Assembly (NCBI RefSeq): GCF_023736115.1
Contig: NZ_JAKQZC010000005.1
Span: forward strand, 310,001 to 374,000
From: Salinicola avicenniae
GTDB taxonomy: Bacteria > Pseudomonadota > Gammaproteobacteria > Pseudomonadales > Halomonadaceae
Direction of reading: 5' to 3'
DNA: 64,000 nt
Made by a program: the position numbers and the translations under genes. Position 1 is the first letter of the stretch, and every line of letters begins with the position of its first letter. The notes beneath the pieces are model-generated. The model did not search any database. It was given only the letters and a program-made list of their open reading frames with translations, and was not told the origin of the DNA. Below are positions 19,256 through 29,387 of the stretch, one piece after another.

Positions 19256-20245
19256 TCACTTCACCTCGACACCATGCGCCTGTTTGTCCGCGTGATAAGA
19301 GGAGCGCACCAACGGACCGGAAGCCACGTGGGTAAAGCCCATCTCCTTGCCTTGTTCGGCGAACCAGTCGAACGTACTCGGATGCACCCAACGATCAACG
19401 GCAAGGTGGTTACGCGACGGCTGCATGTACTGCCCCAGGGTCAGCATGTCCACGTTGTGCGCGCGCAGGTCACGCATCACTTCCAGCACTTGCTCATCGG
19501 TCTCGCCCACGCCCAGCATCAGGCCCGACTTGGTCATCACCTCAGGGCGACGCGCCTTGTAACCCTTGAGCAGGTCAAGCGACCATTGATAGTCCGCCCC
19601 GGGGCGAACCTTGCGATAAAGCGACGGCACGGTCTCGAGGTTATGATTGAAGACGTCCGGCGCTTCGCCTTCTAGGATGTCGAGCGCCACCTGCATGCGG
19701 CCTCGGAAATCGGGCACCAGCACTTCGATCTCGATCTCCGGGCTGTCACGCCGGATTTCACGGATACAGTTAGCGAAGTGCTGCGCCCCGCCATCTCGTA
19801 GGTCGTCGCGATCCACCGATGTCACGACCACATAGTTGAGACGCATCTCCGCAATGGCCTCGGCCAGTTCACGCGGCTCGTTTTCGTTGAGGGCGTTAGG
19901 CCGACCGTGCGCGACATCACAGAACGGACAGCGGCGCGTACAGATATCGCCCATGATCATGAAGGTGGCCGTGCCACCGCTGAAGCACTCTCCCAGATTG
20001 GGGCAGGATGCCTCTTCACAGACGGTATGCAGCCCGTGCTTGCGCAGCGTCTGCTTGATGTGGGTGACTTCCGGCGAGACCGGCATACGCACCCGCAGCC
20101 AATCCGGCTTCTTGGGCAAGGTCTCGGTCGGGATCACCTTGACGGGAATCCGTGAGACCTTGTCGGCGCCGCGCAGCTTGACGCCGCGCTCGGCGCGCCG
20201 CGGTTTCTGGGCCTCGGGCGGTTGCGTGACGGTCGTCTCGGTCAT
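19256..20245 (-). CDS. lipA: Lipoyl synthase
   Basis: Radical-SAM enzyme of about 329 residues that inserts two sulfurs into octanoyl groups on lipoyl domains. I use the ATG at 20245 ([10 protein letters not shown]), with AGGATGGGAA just upstream; two earlier in-frame starts exist. The auxiliary cluster motif [12 protein letters not shown] and the radical-SAM motif [10 protein letters not shown] are both intact. The C-terminal RSSYHADKQ, holding the conserved Ser ligand, is present. It follows lipB, which supplies the octanoyl substrate. Confidence 0.95.
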   Translation of the reverse strand: MTETTVTQPPEAQKPRRAERGVKLRGADKVSRIPVKVIPTETLPKKPDWLRVRMPVSPEVTHIKQTLRKHGLHTVCEEASCPNLGECFSGGTATFMIMGDICTRRCPFCDVAHGRPNALNENEPRELAEAIAEMRLNYVVVTSVDRDDLRDGGAQHFANCIREIRRDSPEIEIEVLVPDFRGRMQVALDILEGEAPDVFNHNLETVPSLYRKVRPGADYQWSLDLLKGYKARRPEVMTKSGLMLGVGETDEQVLEVMRDLRAHNVDMLTLGQYMQPSRNHLAVDRWVHPSTFDWFAEQGKEMGFTHVASGPLVRSSYHADKQAHGVEVK

Positions 20246-20280
20246 AGTTCCCATCCTGATAAGTCGTTGAATGCCGCCAG

Positions 20281-20958
20281 CTAGGCACTGGCTGTCAATG
20301 CGAAAGCCCCGGGGCGCCCCTGACATACCTGCAGCGACGTTTCGAGCCGTCGCGCCAGGCAGCTCGCTAGCGCCTTGCCCACCTCGGGCGCGGTAACGGC
20401 CTGGTCCGTGTGGTCGCTCAGTTGCGTCATGCTGAGCCCCGCGTAGCCGCAGGGGTTGATGCGCGAGAACGGCGTCAAATCCATATTCACGTTGAGTGCG
20501 ACGCCATGAAAACTGCAGCCCCGCCGGATGCGCAGCCCCAGCGAGGCAATCTTCGCCTCGCCGACATAGACGCCCGGCGCATCCGGGCAGGCGCGAGATG
20601 CAACGCCGTAGTCTGCCAGCAGATCAACCACGCTTTCCTCGAGTAGCGTGACCAGCTCGCGCACCCCCAAGCCGCGCCGACGAACGTCGAGCAACGGATA
20701 GAGCACCACCTGGCCCGGGCCATGATAAGTCACCTGCCCACCCCGATCGGTCGCGACGACCGGGATATCACCCGGCATCAGCAAATGCTCCGACTTGCCC
20801 GCTCGCCCCTGCGTGAAGACCGGATCATGCTCGACCAACCAGAATTGATCGGGCGAATGGGCATCGCGTGCATCGGTATAGCGTGACATCGCCTGCCAGA
20901 CCGACTGATAGGCTTCACGGCCCAATTCGTATAACGCGAGACCGCCCGAGTCGCTCAT
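20281..20958 (-). CDS. lipB: Octanoyl-ACP:protein octanoyltransferase
   Basis: A 225-residue enzyme transferring octanoate from acyl-carrier protein to lipoyl-dependent proteins. The family blocks [30 protein letters not shown], the Lys-containing [17 protein letters not shown] and INPCGYAG (with the catalytic Cys) are all seen. The start is the second of two near-identical 17-base copies around the ybeD stop (20948-20981), so there is no ordinary Shine-Dalgarno and translation is probably coupled to ybeD. Confidence 0.93.
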   Translation of the reverse strand: MSDSGGLALYELGREAYQSVWQAMSRYTDARDAHSPDQFWLVEHDPVFTQGRAGKSEHLLMPGDIPVVATDRGGQVTYHGPGQVVLYPLLDVRRRGLGVRELVTLLEESVVDLLADYGVASRACPDAPGVYVGEAKIASLGLRIRRGCSFHGVALNVNMDLTPFSRINPCGYAGLSMTQLSDHTDQAVTAPEVGKALASCLARRLETSLQVCQGRPGAFALTASA

Positions 20959-20981
20959 AGCACCGATTCGCTCATAGCACC
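20948..20981 (-). repeat. 17-bp tandem duplication at the ybeD/lipB junction
   Basis: Two adjacent 17-base copies (20948-20964 and 20965-20981) differ at one position. On the minus strand each carries CTATGAGCGA. The first holds the ybeD stop overlapping an ATG, and the second holds the lipB ATG. Between them a six-codon frame (MSESVL, stop) is created. Confidence 0.9.
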
Positions 20982-21259
20982 ATGTGCACGCGGCCGGTCG
21001 CCTTGAGCTCGCGAAACAGCGAATCCAGCTGCGCCTCGCCGGTCGCGTGAATGACCACGCGCATCGACTGAAAGCGGCCGTTGCGGCTATCGGAGAGCTT
21101 GATGGTCGACGGATCGAAACCGGGAGCGTGGCGCTCCACGATCTGGCTGGCAACGGCGACAAAGTCTTCGGCAGCGTCGCCCACGATCCTGATCGGGTAG
21201 TCGCAGGGAAATTCGACCTTGGGCCGCGGCAGATCAACGTCGTTGGGTGTCTGTGTCAT
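20972..21259 (-). CDS. ybeD: YbeD family protein (DUF493)
   Basis: A small cytoplasmic protein of about 95 residues with the DUF493 pattern: [13 protein letters not shown] near the start, [20 protein letters not shown], and [18 protein letters not shown] at the end. The start at 21259 (MTQTPND) has no strong ribosome site, and an earlier Met at 21289 is possible. It sits between dacC and lipB as in many gammaproteobacteria. The fold resembles the regulatory ACT domain; biochemical role is not settled. Confidence 0.88.
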   Translation of the reverse strand: MTQTPNDVDLPRPKVEFPCDYPIRIVGDAAEDFVAVASQIVERHAPGFDPSTIKLSDSRNGRFQSMRVVIHATGEAQLDSLFRELKATGRVHMVL

Positions 21260-21387
21260 GGTATCGAACGCTGGATAATTTCCGACCATTCTACTCAACA
21301 TCTCGCGACGGACCAACTCATGTTGCTGTCGCGAGCGCTCGAACGGACGCCGGTAGCCACCATGATACGGTAGCTACCGGTCGATCC

Positions 21388-22605
21388 TTAGTTGAAGAAG
21401 CCGGTCACGAAGAGGACCACACTATCCCACAGACGTTTGAAGATGCCGCCCTCTTCGACGGTCTCCAGCGCGACCAGCGGTTCCTGACCCAGCACCTCGT
21501 CACCGGACTTGATCTCTAGCGTACCGACCTGCTGGCCTGCCTGTAGCGGCGCATGAAGGGTTTCCGGCAGATTCAGCCGTGCCGTCAGATTCTCGGCACT
21601 ACTGCGCGGCACCGTCATGCTGACATCGCTCTGCACCCCGAGCCGCACGGTATCACTGGCACCGCCCCAGACACGTGCCTCGTTCAGTACGGAGCCGGCA
21701 TCGTAAAGCTTGCGGGTCTGGAAGAAACGGAAACCGTAGTTGAGCAGGCGCTGGGTTTCGGCGGCACGCGCTTCGTCGGAATCGGTCCCCATCACCACTG
21801 CAATCAGACGCGTGTCCTGCTTCTTGGCTGATGCGACCAGGCAGTAGCCAGCGGCTTCGGTATGACCGGTCTTGAGACCATCGACGTCGGGATCACGCCA
21901 CAGCAGGCGATTACGATTCGGCTGACGAATATCGTTCCAGGTGAAGTACTTTTCCGAGTAGACCGCGTAGTGGTCAGGAAAATCGCGGATGATATGGCGC
22001 GCGAGTCGTGCCAGGTCATGGGCGGACGAGTAGTGATCGTCATGCGGCAACCCGGTCGGGTTCATGAAGTGGCTGTTGCTCATGCCCATACGCTGGGCCT
22101 GCTGATTCATCAGGTCGGCGAACGCGGATTCGCTTCCGGCCACGTATTCGGACAACGCGACGCTGGCGTCGTTGCCGGACTGTACGACCACCCCGCGCAG
22201 CAGATTCTGGACGCTGACCTGCGTGCCCTCCTGGATGAACATGCGGGAGCCGCCGGTGCGCCAGGCATTCTCGCTGATGCTGACCATGTCGGTGTCGTCG
22301 ATGCTGCCGCGATCGATCTCCTGCTCGACGATATAGGCGGTCATCATCTTGGTCAGGCTCGCCGGCGGCAGACGCTGATCACCGTTGTGATTGACCAAGA
22401 GCTTGCCGGTGGATGCATCCATCAGCACCCAGGAGGACGCCGCAAGATCCGGCGGAGAGGGAATGAGCTGCTCCGGCTGGGGGTCCGTCGACATCTGGCT
22501 ATCTGGCGTGGGTTGCTGTGCGCTGACCGGCGATGAAAGCAGTCCCAGGCAGAGTGACGCAGAGATGACCAGGCGAGAAAATGACGAAGTGAACAACGCT
22601 TTCAT
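21388..22605 (-). CDS. dacC: D-alanyl-D-alanine carboxypeptidase (PBP5/6 type)
   Basis: A 405-residue periplasmic enzyme trimming the terminal D-Ala from peptidoglycan stem peptides. It has a signal peptide (cut near VSAQQ), the active-site SLTK, the second motif SGN, and the KTG motif in DGLKTGHTEAAGYC. The C-terminal beta domain is followed by an amphipathic end FKRLWDSVVLFVTGFFN that ties it to the inner membrane. It lies between rlpA and ybeD in the elongation cluster. The symbol dacA would be equally acceptable. Confidence 0.92.
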   Translation of the reverse strand: MKALFTSSFSRLVISASLCLGLLSSPVSAQQPTPDSQMSTDPQPEQLIPSPPDLAASSWVLMDASTGKLLVNHNGDQRLPPASLTKMMTAYIVEQEIDRGSIDDTDMVSISENAWRTGGSRMFIQEGTQVSVQNLLRGVVVQSGNDASVALSEYVAGSESAFADLMNQQAQRMGMSNSHFMNPTGLPHDDHYSSAHDLARLARHIIRDFPDHYAVYSEKYFTWNDIRQPNRNRLLWRDPDVDGLKTGHTEAAGYCLVASAKKQDTRLIAVVMGTDSDEARAAETQRLLNYGFRFFQTRKLYDAGSVLNEARVWGGASDTVRLGVQSDVSMTVPRSSAENLTARLNLPETLHAPLQAGQQVGTLEIKSGDEVLGQEPLVALETVEEGGIFKRLWDSVVLFVTGFFN

Positions 22606-22631
22606 GGCAATCGAATTCTCACTGAACAGGG

Positions 22632-23591
22632 TTACTGAATAGGCGGTACGACGAACGCCTGGCCATAGCCGGCGTCGTTCAGGGTTGCCCGGAGGGCTTC
22701 CAAGGACGTCAGATCATGGATGGGGCCGACCTGAACGCGGTACAGAGAGGCCGCATTGTCGATGCGGACGGGCTGCGACAGCAACCCTTGTAGACGTTTT
22801 TTCAACGCCAGTGCGTTATCCCTTGAGCCGAGCGCGGCCACCTGGAGATAGCGAACGGTCGTCCTGGCGCTCTCGACCGGGTCGGCGGACGCTGCCGTTG
22901 TGGCTGCCGGGACAGGCCGGGTGGCCTCACGACTCGCCATCGCGGACGCGACAGCAGACTCAGACGACCCGGCATTGGCCGGCGCAGCAACGGTGCCGGG
23001 AGCCACGGGCGTGCGGGCGCCTGCCCCGCTCGCTTCACCGGCCTGGCCACCCTGCTCACGCGCCCAGGCTCGCGGGTCGATCGCCTCGACCCGAACGCGC
23101 CCGGTTCCCTGGTCGAGGATATCGAGGCGCGCGGCCGCCGCGTAAGAGAGATCGATCAGACGGTCGCCGTGAAACGGACCGCGGTCATTGACGCGCACGA
23201 TCACCTGGCGTCCGTTATCGAGATTGGTAACGCGGGCGTAGGTCGGCAACGGCAGTGACCGATGTGCCGCGCTCATGCGGTACATGTCGTAAGTCTCGCC
23301 GTTGGCGGTGTCATAGCCCTGAAACTTGGCCCCGTAGAAGGAAGCCCGCCCCTCGGCCACGTACCCTGTCGGATCATTCAGCACATGGTAGGTCTTGCCC
23401 CACACCGTATAGCTCGAGCGATTGCCGCTACGCGAGCGAGGCTCGACGCGCGGCACGGCATCCGGAACCTCGGAGACATCCTGCGGCACATCCGGATAGG
23501 CGTCGTTCTGCATCGCGTAGCGCCCTCCACCACTACCGGCACAGCCGGCCAGGAGCAGCGCAAGCACGCCGGCAAGCCACCAGCCTCTCAC
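22632..23591 (-). CDS. rlpA: RlpA septal lytic transglycosylase lipoprotein
   Basis: Outer-membrane lipoprotein of 319 residues starting with GTG, which overlaps the mltB stop (GTGA); GAGGAGG lies inside the mltB end. The lipobox LLAGC puts the lipidated Cys at residue 17. A double-psi beta-barrel domain (about 75-170) contains NDRGPFHGDRLIDLS with the catalytic Asp region. An Ala/Pro-rich linker and a C-terminal SPOR domain (about 244-319) that binds denuded glycan follow. It cleaves naked glycan strands at the septum. Confidence 0.92.
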   Translation of the reverse strand: MRGWWLAGVLALLLAGCAGSGGGRYAMQNDAYPDVPQDVSEVPDAVPRVEPRSRSGNRSSYTVWGKTYHVLNDPTGYVAEGRASFYGAKFQGYDTANGETYDMYRMSAAHRSLPLPTYARVTNLDNGRQVIVRVNDRGPFHGDRLIDLSYAAAARLDILDQGTGRVRVEAIDPRAWAREQGGQAGEASGAGARTPVAPGTVAAPANAGSSESAVASAMASREATRPVPAATTAASADPVESARTTVRYLQVAALGSRDNALALKKRLQGLLSQPVRIDNAASLYRVQVGPIHDLTSLEALRATLNDAGYGQAFVVPPIQ

Positions 23592-24637
23592 AGGGCATCC
23601 TCCTCGCTCGCCGTCTGGATGGCCTGTGCCAGCGTCGCGACCGCCATGGCGTAGAGATGGCTGTGGTTATATCGGGTGATCACATAGAAATTGCGCAGGC
23701 CGAGGACATAGCGAACGTGACCATCCGCATAGTCGAGCGCGATCGGCAAGACCTTGTCCTCCGCCGCCAGCTGTCCGGCAGTCGGCTCGATGCCCGCTGC
23801 AGCCAGCGCCGCCAGCGAGGTATCCGGCGGCACTGTCTGATTGAAGACGATCGAAGGGGGCTGGACGTCGGGACCGCTGGCTTCGACCAGCACGGCCTGC
23901 CCCCGCTGCCAACCATGTTCGCTGAAATAATTGGCGATGCTACCGATGGCGTCCACCGGATTGTTCCAGAGGTCCCGGAGGCCGTCGTCATCGAAGTCGA
24001 CAGCGTAGGCCTGATAACTGGTCGGGATAAACTGCGGATAGCCCATGGCCCCGGCATAGGAGCCGTACTGAGAGGCCGGATCGACGCCTTGGCCCAGCGT
24101 AATCTGAAGAAAGGCCATCAACTCGCCGCGAAAGAACTGCCCCCTTTCGGGATGATGAAAGGCCAGTGTCGACAGCGAGTCGAGTACACGGTGCGAGCCC
24201 TTGTGCTGGCCGTACTGAGTCTCGACCCCGAGAATGGCGACAACCACTTCCGGCGGCACACCATAACGCTGCTGCGCCCGCTCGAGAGCATCACGATGCG
24301 CCTCGAGAAACGCCACGCCCTGGCGCACCCGCTCGGGCTGAATAAAGATGTCACGATACTGATCCCAGCGCAGGCGGCGTTCCGCCGCGTGACTCATGGC
24401 GTCAAGCACTTGCGGACGAAACCTTGCTTCGCGCATGGCCGCCTCGAGCTTCTCGGCCGGCAATCCATCCTGTTGTGCCAGGGATGCCACCATCTCGCGC
24501 ACCTCGGGATGGGTGGCGGGATCGAAATTGTCGTTGGCCCTGGTACCGGGCGCTGACGCCATCAGGCAAGCCAGACCGACAAGACCGAGAACAGCCCGGC
24601 TTTTCTCTTTCCAGCAATATGTCCAGCAAAACGGCAT
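23588..24637 (-). CDS. mltB: Lytic murein transglycosylase B
   Basis: A 349-residue peptidoglycan-cleaving enzyme. GGGAG lies 9 bases before the ATG. It has an N-terminal hydrophobic export signal (about 13-35, ending near TRAND) without a clear lipobox, so it is probably soluble rather than lipid-anchored as in E. coli. The catalytic Glu is in ILGVETQYG, and GAMGYPQFIPTSYQAYAVDFD is the family core. It sits between rodA and rlpA. Confidence 0.92.
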   Translation of the reverse strand: MPFCWTYCWKEKSRAVLGLVGLACLMASAPGTRANDNFDPATHPEVREMVASLAQQDGLPAEKLEAAMREARFRPQVLDAMSHAAERRLRWDQYRDIFIQPERVRQGVAFLEAHRDALERAQQRYGVPPEVVVAILGVETQYGQHKGSHRVLDSLSTLAFHHPERGQFFRGELMAFLQITLGQGVDPASQYGSYAGAMGYPQFIPTSYQAYAVDFDDDGLRDLWNNPVDAIGSIANYFSEHGWQRGQAVLVEASGPDVQPPSIVFNQTVPPDTSLAALAAAGIEPTAGQLAAEDKVLPIALDYADGHVRYVLGLRNFYVITRYNHSHLYAMAVATLAQAIQTASEEDAL

Positions 24638-24676
24638 GCCCTATCGCTCCCTGCTAGCGGACCGCCCGACCCAGCC

Positions 24677-25819
24677 TCAGTGCGTCAAGAGACGACGGTG
24701 GGTGTGAATCGACATGAGAATACCGAACCCGGCCATCAAGGTCACGCTGGAGGTCCCGCCGTAGCTGACCAGCGGTAGCGGCACCCCGACCACCGGCAGA
24801 ATGCCGCTGACCATGCCGATATTGACGAAGACGTAAATGAAGAAGGTCAGAACGATACTGCCCGCCAGCAACCGTCCGTAGGTATCCTGGGCGCTATTGG
24901 CCATGACCAGACCGCGCGAGACCAGCAGCAGGTACAGCACCAGGATGGTGAGCATGCCGATCAGGCCGAACTCTTCCCCCAGCACCGCGACGATGAAGTC
25001 GGTATGGCGTTCGGGTAGAAACTCCAGCTGAGACTGGGTGCCGAGCCCCCAGCCCTTGCCCTCGATGCCCCCGCTGCCGATCGCCGTCTTCGACTGGATA
25101 ATGTTCCAGCCGGCGCCGAGCGGATCGCTCTCCGGATTCAGAAAGGTCAGCACACGCTGGCGCTGGTAGTTGTGCATGTTCATCCATAATAGCGGCGCCG
25201 CCCCCGCCGCCATGGCGATCAGCGTCAGGATGAACTTCCATGACAGGCCCGCCAGCAGGATGACGAACGCGGCAGCGGCCGTCACCAGCATCGACGTACC
25301 CAGATCGGGCTGACGCGCAATCAACAGGACCGGCACGGCAACAATGACCGCACAGACGAGAAGATCTTTCCACGACGGTGGCAGCGGCCGCCGGTGCAGG
25401 TAGGCCGCCAACATCATCGGCATGGCGATTTTCATCACTTCCGAAGGCTGAAAGCGTAGCGGACCGATCTGCAGCCAGCGCTGTGCGCCCATGCCGATGT
25501 CGCCCATGACTTCTACCGCGACCAGCATCATCAACCCGGCACCGTAGGCCAAAGGCGTCCAGCGGTAGAGCGTCACCGGCGAGAACTGCGCGATGATCGT
25601 CGCACCGAGTAGCGCCACCCCCATGCGAATGGCCTGCGCCAGCGTTGTATGACTCGACATGCCGCTGGCGCTGTAGAGCACGACCAACCCAAACGAGACC
25701 AGCAACAGCAGAATCGACAGCAGCCACGGATCGAGATGCAGACGCAGCCAGAGCGAACGTTTGCGGCCGACACGGGCGCGTTGTCCACCCGGCGCGGTGC
25801 GTTGGAAATCAGTCGCCAT
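24677..25819 (-). CDS. rodA: Rod-shape SEDS glycosyltransferase RodA
   Basis: A 380-residue integral membrane peptidoglycan polymerase with about ten helices. The SEDS signature block appears as the loop ERHTDFIVAVLGEEFGLIG with the essential Asp, and the C-terminal GVPLPLVSYGGTSSVTLM is typical. Its start overlaps the mrdA end by 11 bases, matching obligatory pairing of RodA with PBP2 in the elongasome. Confidence 0.95.
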   Translation of the reverse strand: MATDFQRTAPGGQRARVGRKRSLWLRLHLDPWLLSILLLLVSFGLVVLYSASGMSSHTTLAQAIRMGVALLGATIIAQFSPVTLYRWTPLAYGAGLMMLVAVEVMGDIGMGAQRWLQIGPLRFQPSEVMKIAMPMMLAAYLHRRPLPPSWKDLLVCAVIVAVPVLLIARQPDLGTSMLVTAAAAFVILLAGLSWKFILTLIAMAAGAAPLLWMNMHNYQRQRVLTFLNPESDPLGAGWNIIQSKTAIGSGGIEGKGWGLGTQSQLEFLPERHTDFIVAVLGEEFGLIGMLTILVLYLLLVSRGLVMANSAQDTYGRLLAGSIVLTFFIYVFVNIGMVSGILPVVGVPLPLVSYGGTSSVTLMAGFGILMSIHTHRRLLTH

Positions 25820-27704
25820 CGAGCCCCTCGACCTCTTCGTTGATCGTGGCAGCCGGCAGATCCTCGTCCTCTGCCCGCGGCTGCAGCCAGGCGTCCGAGA
25901 TCGCGGTGCCCAAACCGGAAACCCCGCCGCCCGCGTTCTCGACGATTACGGCCAGCGCGATCTGCGGATCCTCGACCGGCGCGAAACCGATGAATAACGC
26001 GTGGTCACGCAAGCGCTCTTCCAACTCATCGGCGTTGTAGCGCTGGTTCTGCCCCAGCGAGAAGACCTGTGCCGTGCCAGTCTTGGCCGCCATGTTGTAC
26101 TCGAGGCTGGCACCCGCCCTGCGGGCGGTTCCTTCATTGCCGTTCAGCACCGCTTCCATGCCTTCGTAGACATCGTCCCACCACTGTCGGTTGTCCATCT
26201 GCACGTCGGGCTTGGTATCCGAAAACGGCGGTGTCACCGGCGTATCACCAATGCGCTTGGCAAGGTGCGGCCTGACCCACCGCCCATGATTGGCCAACGT
26301 GGCGGTCGCCGTGGCCAACTGCAGCGGCGTGGCCATGAAATACCCCTGCCCGATACCCGCCGACAGCGTCTCGCCGGGGTACCACGCCTGATTGTACTTC
26401 TCGCGCTTCCACTCTCGAGAGGGCATCAAACCGGGCAGTGCGCCCTGAACATCCAGCGAGGTTACCTCGCCAAAGCCGAACTCGTGCATGACCGATGACA
26501 GCCGATCGATGCCCAGGCGATAAGCCATGGTATAGAAATAGGTATTGTTGGAGACCTCGATCGCCCGCTGCAGGTCGACACGCCCATGCCCCCAGCGCAA
26601 CCAATTGTGGTAGCGCCGGGAATCGTTCGGCAGCTGAAAGTAGCCCGGATCGTAAATAATATCGTCGGGTTCCACCACGCCATACTCGAGCGCCCCAAGC
26701 GCCTCGAAGGGTTTAACCGTGGAGCCTGGCGGATACTGCCCGCGGGCCGCCCGATTGTAGAGCGGCAGATCGATATCTTCCTGCAGCTCGCGGTAGTCGT
26801 CGTACGAGATACCCGTTACGAACTTGTTGATATCGAACCCGGGCGCCGAGACCATGGCCAGAATGTCTCCGGTCTTGGGCTGGATGGCGACGATCGCCCC
26901 TCGACGTCCGTCCAGCAGATCATAAGCCATGTGCTGGAGGCGACTGTCGATCGTCAGCGTCACATCTTCGCCCGGCTCGGGTGGATCACGCTCGAGCTCG
27001 CGCAGCACGCGGCCACGCGCGTTGGTCTCGACCTTGCGCAGTCCGGCACGACCGTGCAACTGGGATTCATAGGTGTCCTCAACGCCGGTCTTGCCAATGA
27101 AATGCGTGCCGGCGTAGTTGCCGGGATCGAGATCGGCCAGCTCTTCGGCATTGATGCGCCCGACGTAGCCGAGCACGTGAGACATCACGATGGGATCGGG
27201 ATAGTAGCGCATCAGCTGCGCCTCCACCTCGACGCCGCTCAACAGATAGCGATTGACCGCCAGCCGCGCGATCTGATCCTCGCTGAGATCGCTCATCAAT
27301 AACGCTGGCTGATAGGGCCGCTGTCGCTGCCGCGAACGCTCGCGGAAGGTCGCGACCTCATCCTCGGGGAGATCCAGAATCTGCACCAGCCGTTCAAGCG
27401 TGGCATCGAGATCATCGACCCGCTCGCGCACGATCGTCAGGTTATAGGTGGGGCGATTCTCCGCCAGCAGCTTGCCGTTCCGATCGTAGATCAGGCCACG
27501 CCGAGGCGGCAGTGGCTCCACGCGCATGCGGTTGTTATCCGAACGCGTGATGAATACGTCGTGCTCGAACACTTGCAGGTAGACCAGCCGCGAGACCAGC
27601 CCGATGGCCATCAGCAGAATGAGCAGCGCGGCAACCAGAGAACGGTTGCGGAAGAGGCGAGCTTCCTGCTCGTGACTCTTGATCTTCTGACGAGACTTAC
27701 GCAT
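25809..27704 (-). CDS. mrdA: Penicillin-binding protein 2
   Basis: Inner-membrane peptidoglycan transpeptidase of about 631 residues, partner of RodA in lateral wall synthesis. I use the ATG at 27704 (a GTG lies 3 codons earlier); no clear Shine-Dalgarno is visible for either. One membrane anchor lies at about 20-40. The dimerisation domain starts PPRRGLIYDRNG. The transpeptidase motifs are GSTVKP (Ser near 328), SNN and KTGTAQ. Length and order match the family. Confidence 0.95.
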   Translation of the reverse strand: MRKSRQKIKSHEQEARLFRNRSLVAALLILLMAIGLVSRLVYLQVFEHDVFITRSDNNRMRVEPLPPRRGLIYDRNGKLLAENRPTYNLTIVRERVDDLDATLERLVQILDLPEDEVATFRERSRQRQRPYQPALLMSDLSEDQIARLAVNRYLLSGVEVEAQLMRYYPDPIVMSHVLGYVGRINAEELADLDPGNYAGTHFIGKTGVEDTYESQLHGRAGLRKVETNARGRVLRELERDPPEPGEDVTLTIDSRLQHMAYDLLDGRRGAIVAIQPKTGDILAMVSAPGFDINKFVTGISYDDYRELQEDIDLPLYNRAARGQYPPGSTVKPFEALGALEYGVVEPDDIIYDPGYFQLPNDSRRYHNWLRWGHGRVDLQRAIEVSNNTYFYTMAYRLGIDRLSSVMHEFGFGEVTSLDVQGALPGLMPSREWKREKYNQAWYPGETLSAGIGQGYFMATPLQLATATATLANHGRWVRPHLAKRIGDTPVTPPFSDTKPDVQMDNRQWWDDVYEGMEAVLNGNEGTARRAGASLEYNMAAKTGTAQVFSLGQNQRYNADELEERLRDHALFIGFAPVEDPQIALAVIVENAGGGVSGLGTAISDAWLQPRAEDEDLPAATINEEVEGLDGD

Positions 27705-27794
27705 GCGGCGCACTAACTAACGGAAGGACGTTCCGCGAAAGCGGGAGATAGCGTTCAGGGAGGTCGAATGACTGCAAGCGACGGACTCTCTGGA

Positions 27795-28262
27795 TCAACG
27801 GTGGTAAGGGTGACCTGCGAGCAAGGTCCAGGCGCGATAGAACTGTTCAGCCAGCACGACCCTCACCAACGGATGCGGCAGCGTCAGCGCCGACAGCGAC
27901 CAGGACTGTCGGGCGCGCGCCACGACGCGCGGGTCGAGGCCATCGGGGCCGCCAACGACCAGCGCCACATCCTGCCCCTCGAGGCGCCACCGACCCAGGT
28001 TGTCGGCAAGGCGCTCGGTCGTCCAGGCAGCGCCTTCGACCTCGAGCGCCACGACTTGTTCCTGATCGCGGAGCTTCTCGAGCATTCTGTCGCCTTCGAC
28101 CTGAATCGCCCGGGCCACATCGGCGTTCTTGCCCCGCGCCCCGGCCGCAATCTCGACGATGTCGAACGGCATCTCTCGCGGCAGGCGTTTGCGGTACTCC
28201 TCCACCCCGGCATCGACCCAGGCTGGCATACGGGAACCGACGGCGAGCAGCCGTACCTTCAT
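27795..28262 (-). CDS. rlmH: 23S rRNA (pseudouridine1915-N3)-methyltransferase RlmH
   Basis: A 155-residue SPOUT methyltransferase, exactly the usual length. I start at the ATG that overlaps the rsfS stop (ATGA at 28259-28262). The SAM-knot segment [13 protein letters not shown] and the C-terminal EQFYRAW...GHPYHR are conserved. It modifies helix 69 of the large ribosomal subunit. Confidence 0.95.
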   Translation of the reverse strand: MKVRLLAVGSRMPAWVDAGVEEYRKRLPREMPFDIVEIAAGARGKNADVARAIQVEGDRMLEKLRDQEQVVALEVEGAAWTTERLADNLGRWRLEGQDVALVVGGPDGLDPRVVARARQSWSLSALTLPHPLVRVVLAEQFYRAWTLLAGHPYHR

Positions 28263-28636
28263 CCCCGCAACTCTTGCTGTCCGCTGTGACGGCTGGCCTG
28301 CTGGGTGTCGGCCGGCAGATCGGACCACAGCCGCTCGAGATCATAGAGACGGCGCGTCTCGGGCATCATCACATGCACCACGACATCGCCGAGATCGACC
28401 AGCACCCACTCGCCGCTATCCTGTCCTTCGATGCCCAGCGGTCGCAAGCCGGCGTCCTTGACCTTCGAAACGACGTTATCCGCCAAGGCGGCGACGTGGC
28501 GCGAGGATGTGCCGTTAGCCACGACCATCATGTCGGTCACGCTGGTCAGTTTCGCGACGTCGAGTTCGACGACATCACGCGCCTTGAGTTCCTCAAGCGC
28601 CTCGATGACCAGCGATTTCAGAGTATCTTTCTGCAT
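28259..28636 (-). CDS. rsfS: Ribosomal silencing factor RsfS
   Basis: A 125-residue protein that binds uL14 and blocks subunit joining in starvation. Family blocks [30 protein letters not shown] (first half) and [16 protein letters not shown] are seen. GAGG precedes the ATG. It is translationally coupled to rlmH and follows nadD. Confidence 0.95.
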   Translation of the reverse strand: MQKDTLKSLVIEALEELKARDVVELDVAKLTSVTDMMVVANGTSSRHVAALADNVVSKVKDAGLRPLGIEGQDSGEWVLVDLGDVVVHVMMPETRRLYDLERLWSDLPADTQQASRHSGQQELRG

Positions 28637-28694
28637 AGCTCCTCATAGGGGAATCGCAATCCCTGGAATTCGGGAATCGCGCATTCTACTCCGA

Positions 28695-29387
28695 TCACCC
28701 ATGAACGCCAGACCCGCGGGCCCGATACAGGCCATGGCTGGCAATGTAGTCTTCCACGCTGGGCGGCAGCAGGTAGCGCACACTCTGACCGGCTTGCAGC
28801 CGACGACGCACCTCCGTGGCGGCAATCGCCATGCGGCTCGGCAGCCGCAGACGCAAAAGACCACCGTAGGGTGCCTGCATCAGCTCATCGACGCTGGCCG
28901 CCTCCCGCCCCGAGATCAGCGCTGCCAAGGCCGGCTCCAGCGGCGACTCATGGTCAGGCCGATCAAGCACCACGATATGCGCCAGCGAGAAAAGCCGCTC
29001 GTGCTGGTGCCAGTTCGGCAGCCCGAGAAAAGCGTCGTGACCGACCGCCATGACCAGCCTCGCGGTATCGCCGAGCTCGTCGCGCAGCGAGGCCAGTGTG
29101 TCTACCGAATAAGAGTGACCGGTGCGCCGAATCTCGCGATCGTCCGCCACCAGGCCCGGCGTATCGCCAATGCCGGCGGCGAGCATCGCCAGACGATGCT
29201 CGGCGGAGATACCCGGCGCCTCTCGATGCGGCGGCACGTGTACGGGAATCATGTGCACGACATCTAACGCCAGCACTTCGCGAAGCTCGATGGCGCTACG
29301 CAGATGCCCGAGATGCACCGGATCGAAGGTACCCCCGAGCATCGCAACTCTGGCCGGCACGCCCGCTGTTGAGCTACTGACGGACAT
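28695..29387 (-). CDS. nadD: Nicotinate-nucleotide adenylyltransferase
   Basis: Cytoplasmic enzyme of about 230 residues forming deamido-NAD from NaMN and ATP. The nucleotidyltransferase motif [12 protein letters not shown] is near the start. I take the ATG at 29387 (MSVSSSTAG), 14 bases inside the proA end; two further in-frame Met codons lie within 21 bases upstream, so the exact start is uncertain. Further blocks are SYSVDTL and the C-terminal ATEVRRRL. Confidence 0.92.
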   Translation of the reverse strand: MSVSSSTAGVPARVAMLGGTFDPVHLGHLRSAIELREVLALDVVHMIPVHVPPHREAPGISAEHRLAMLAAGIGDTPGLVADDREIRRTGHSYSVDTLASLRDELGDTARLVMAVGHDAFLGLPNWHQHERLFSLAHIVVLDRPDHESPLEPALAALISGREAASVDELMQAPYGGLLRLRLPSRMAIAATEVRRRLQAGQSVRYLLPPSVEDYIASHGLYRARGSGVHG

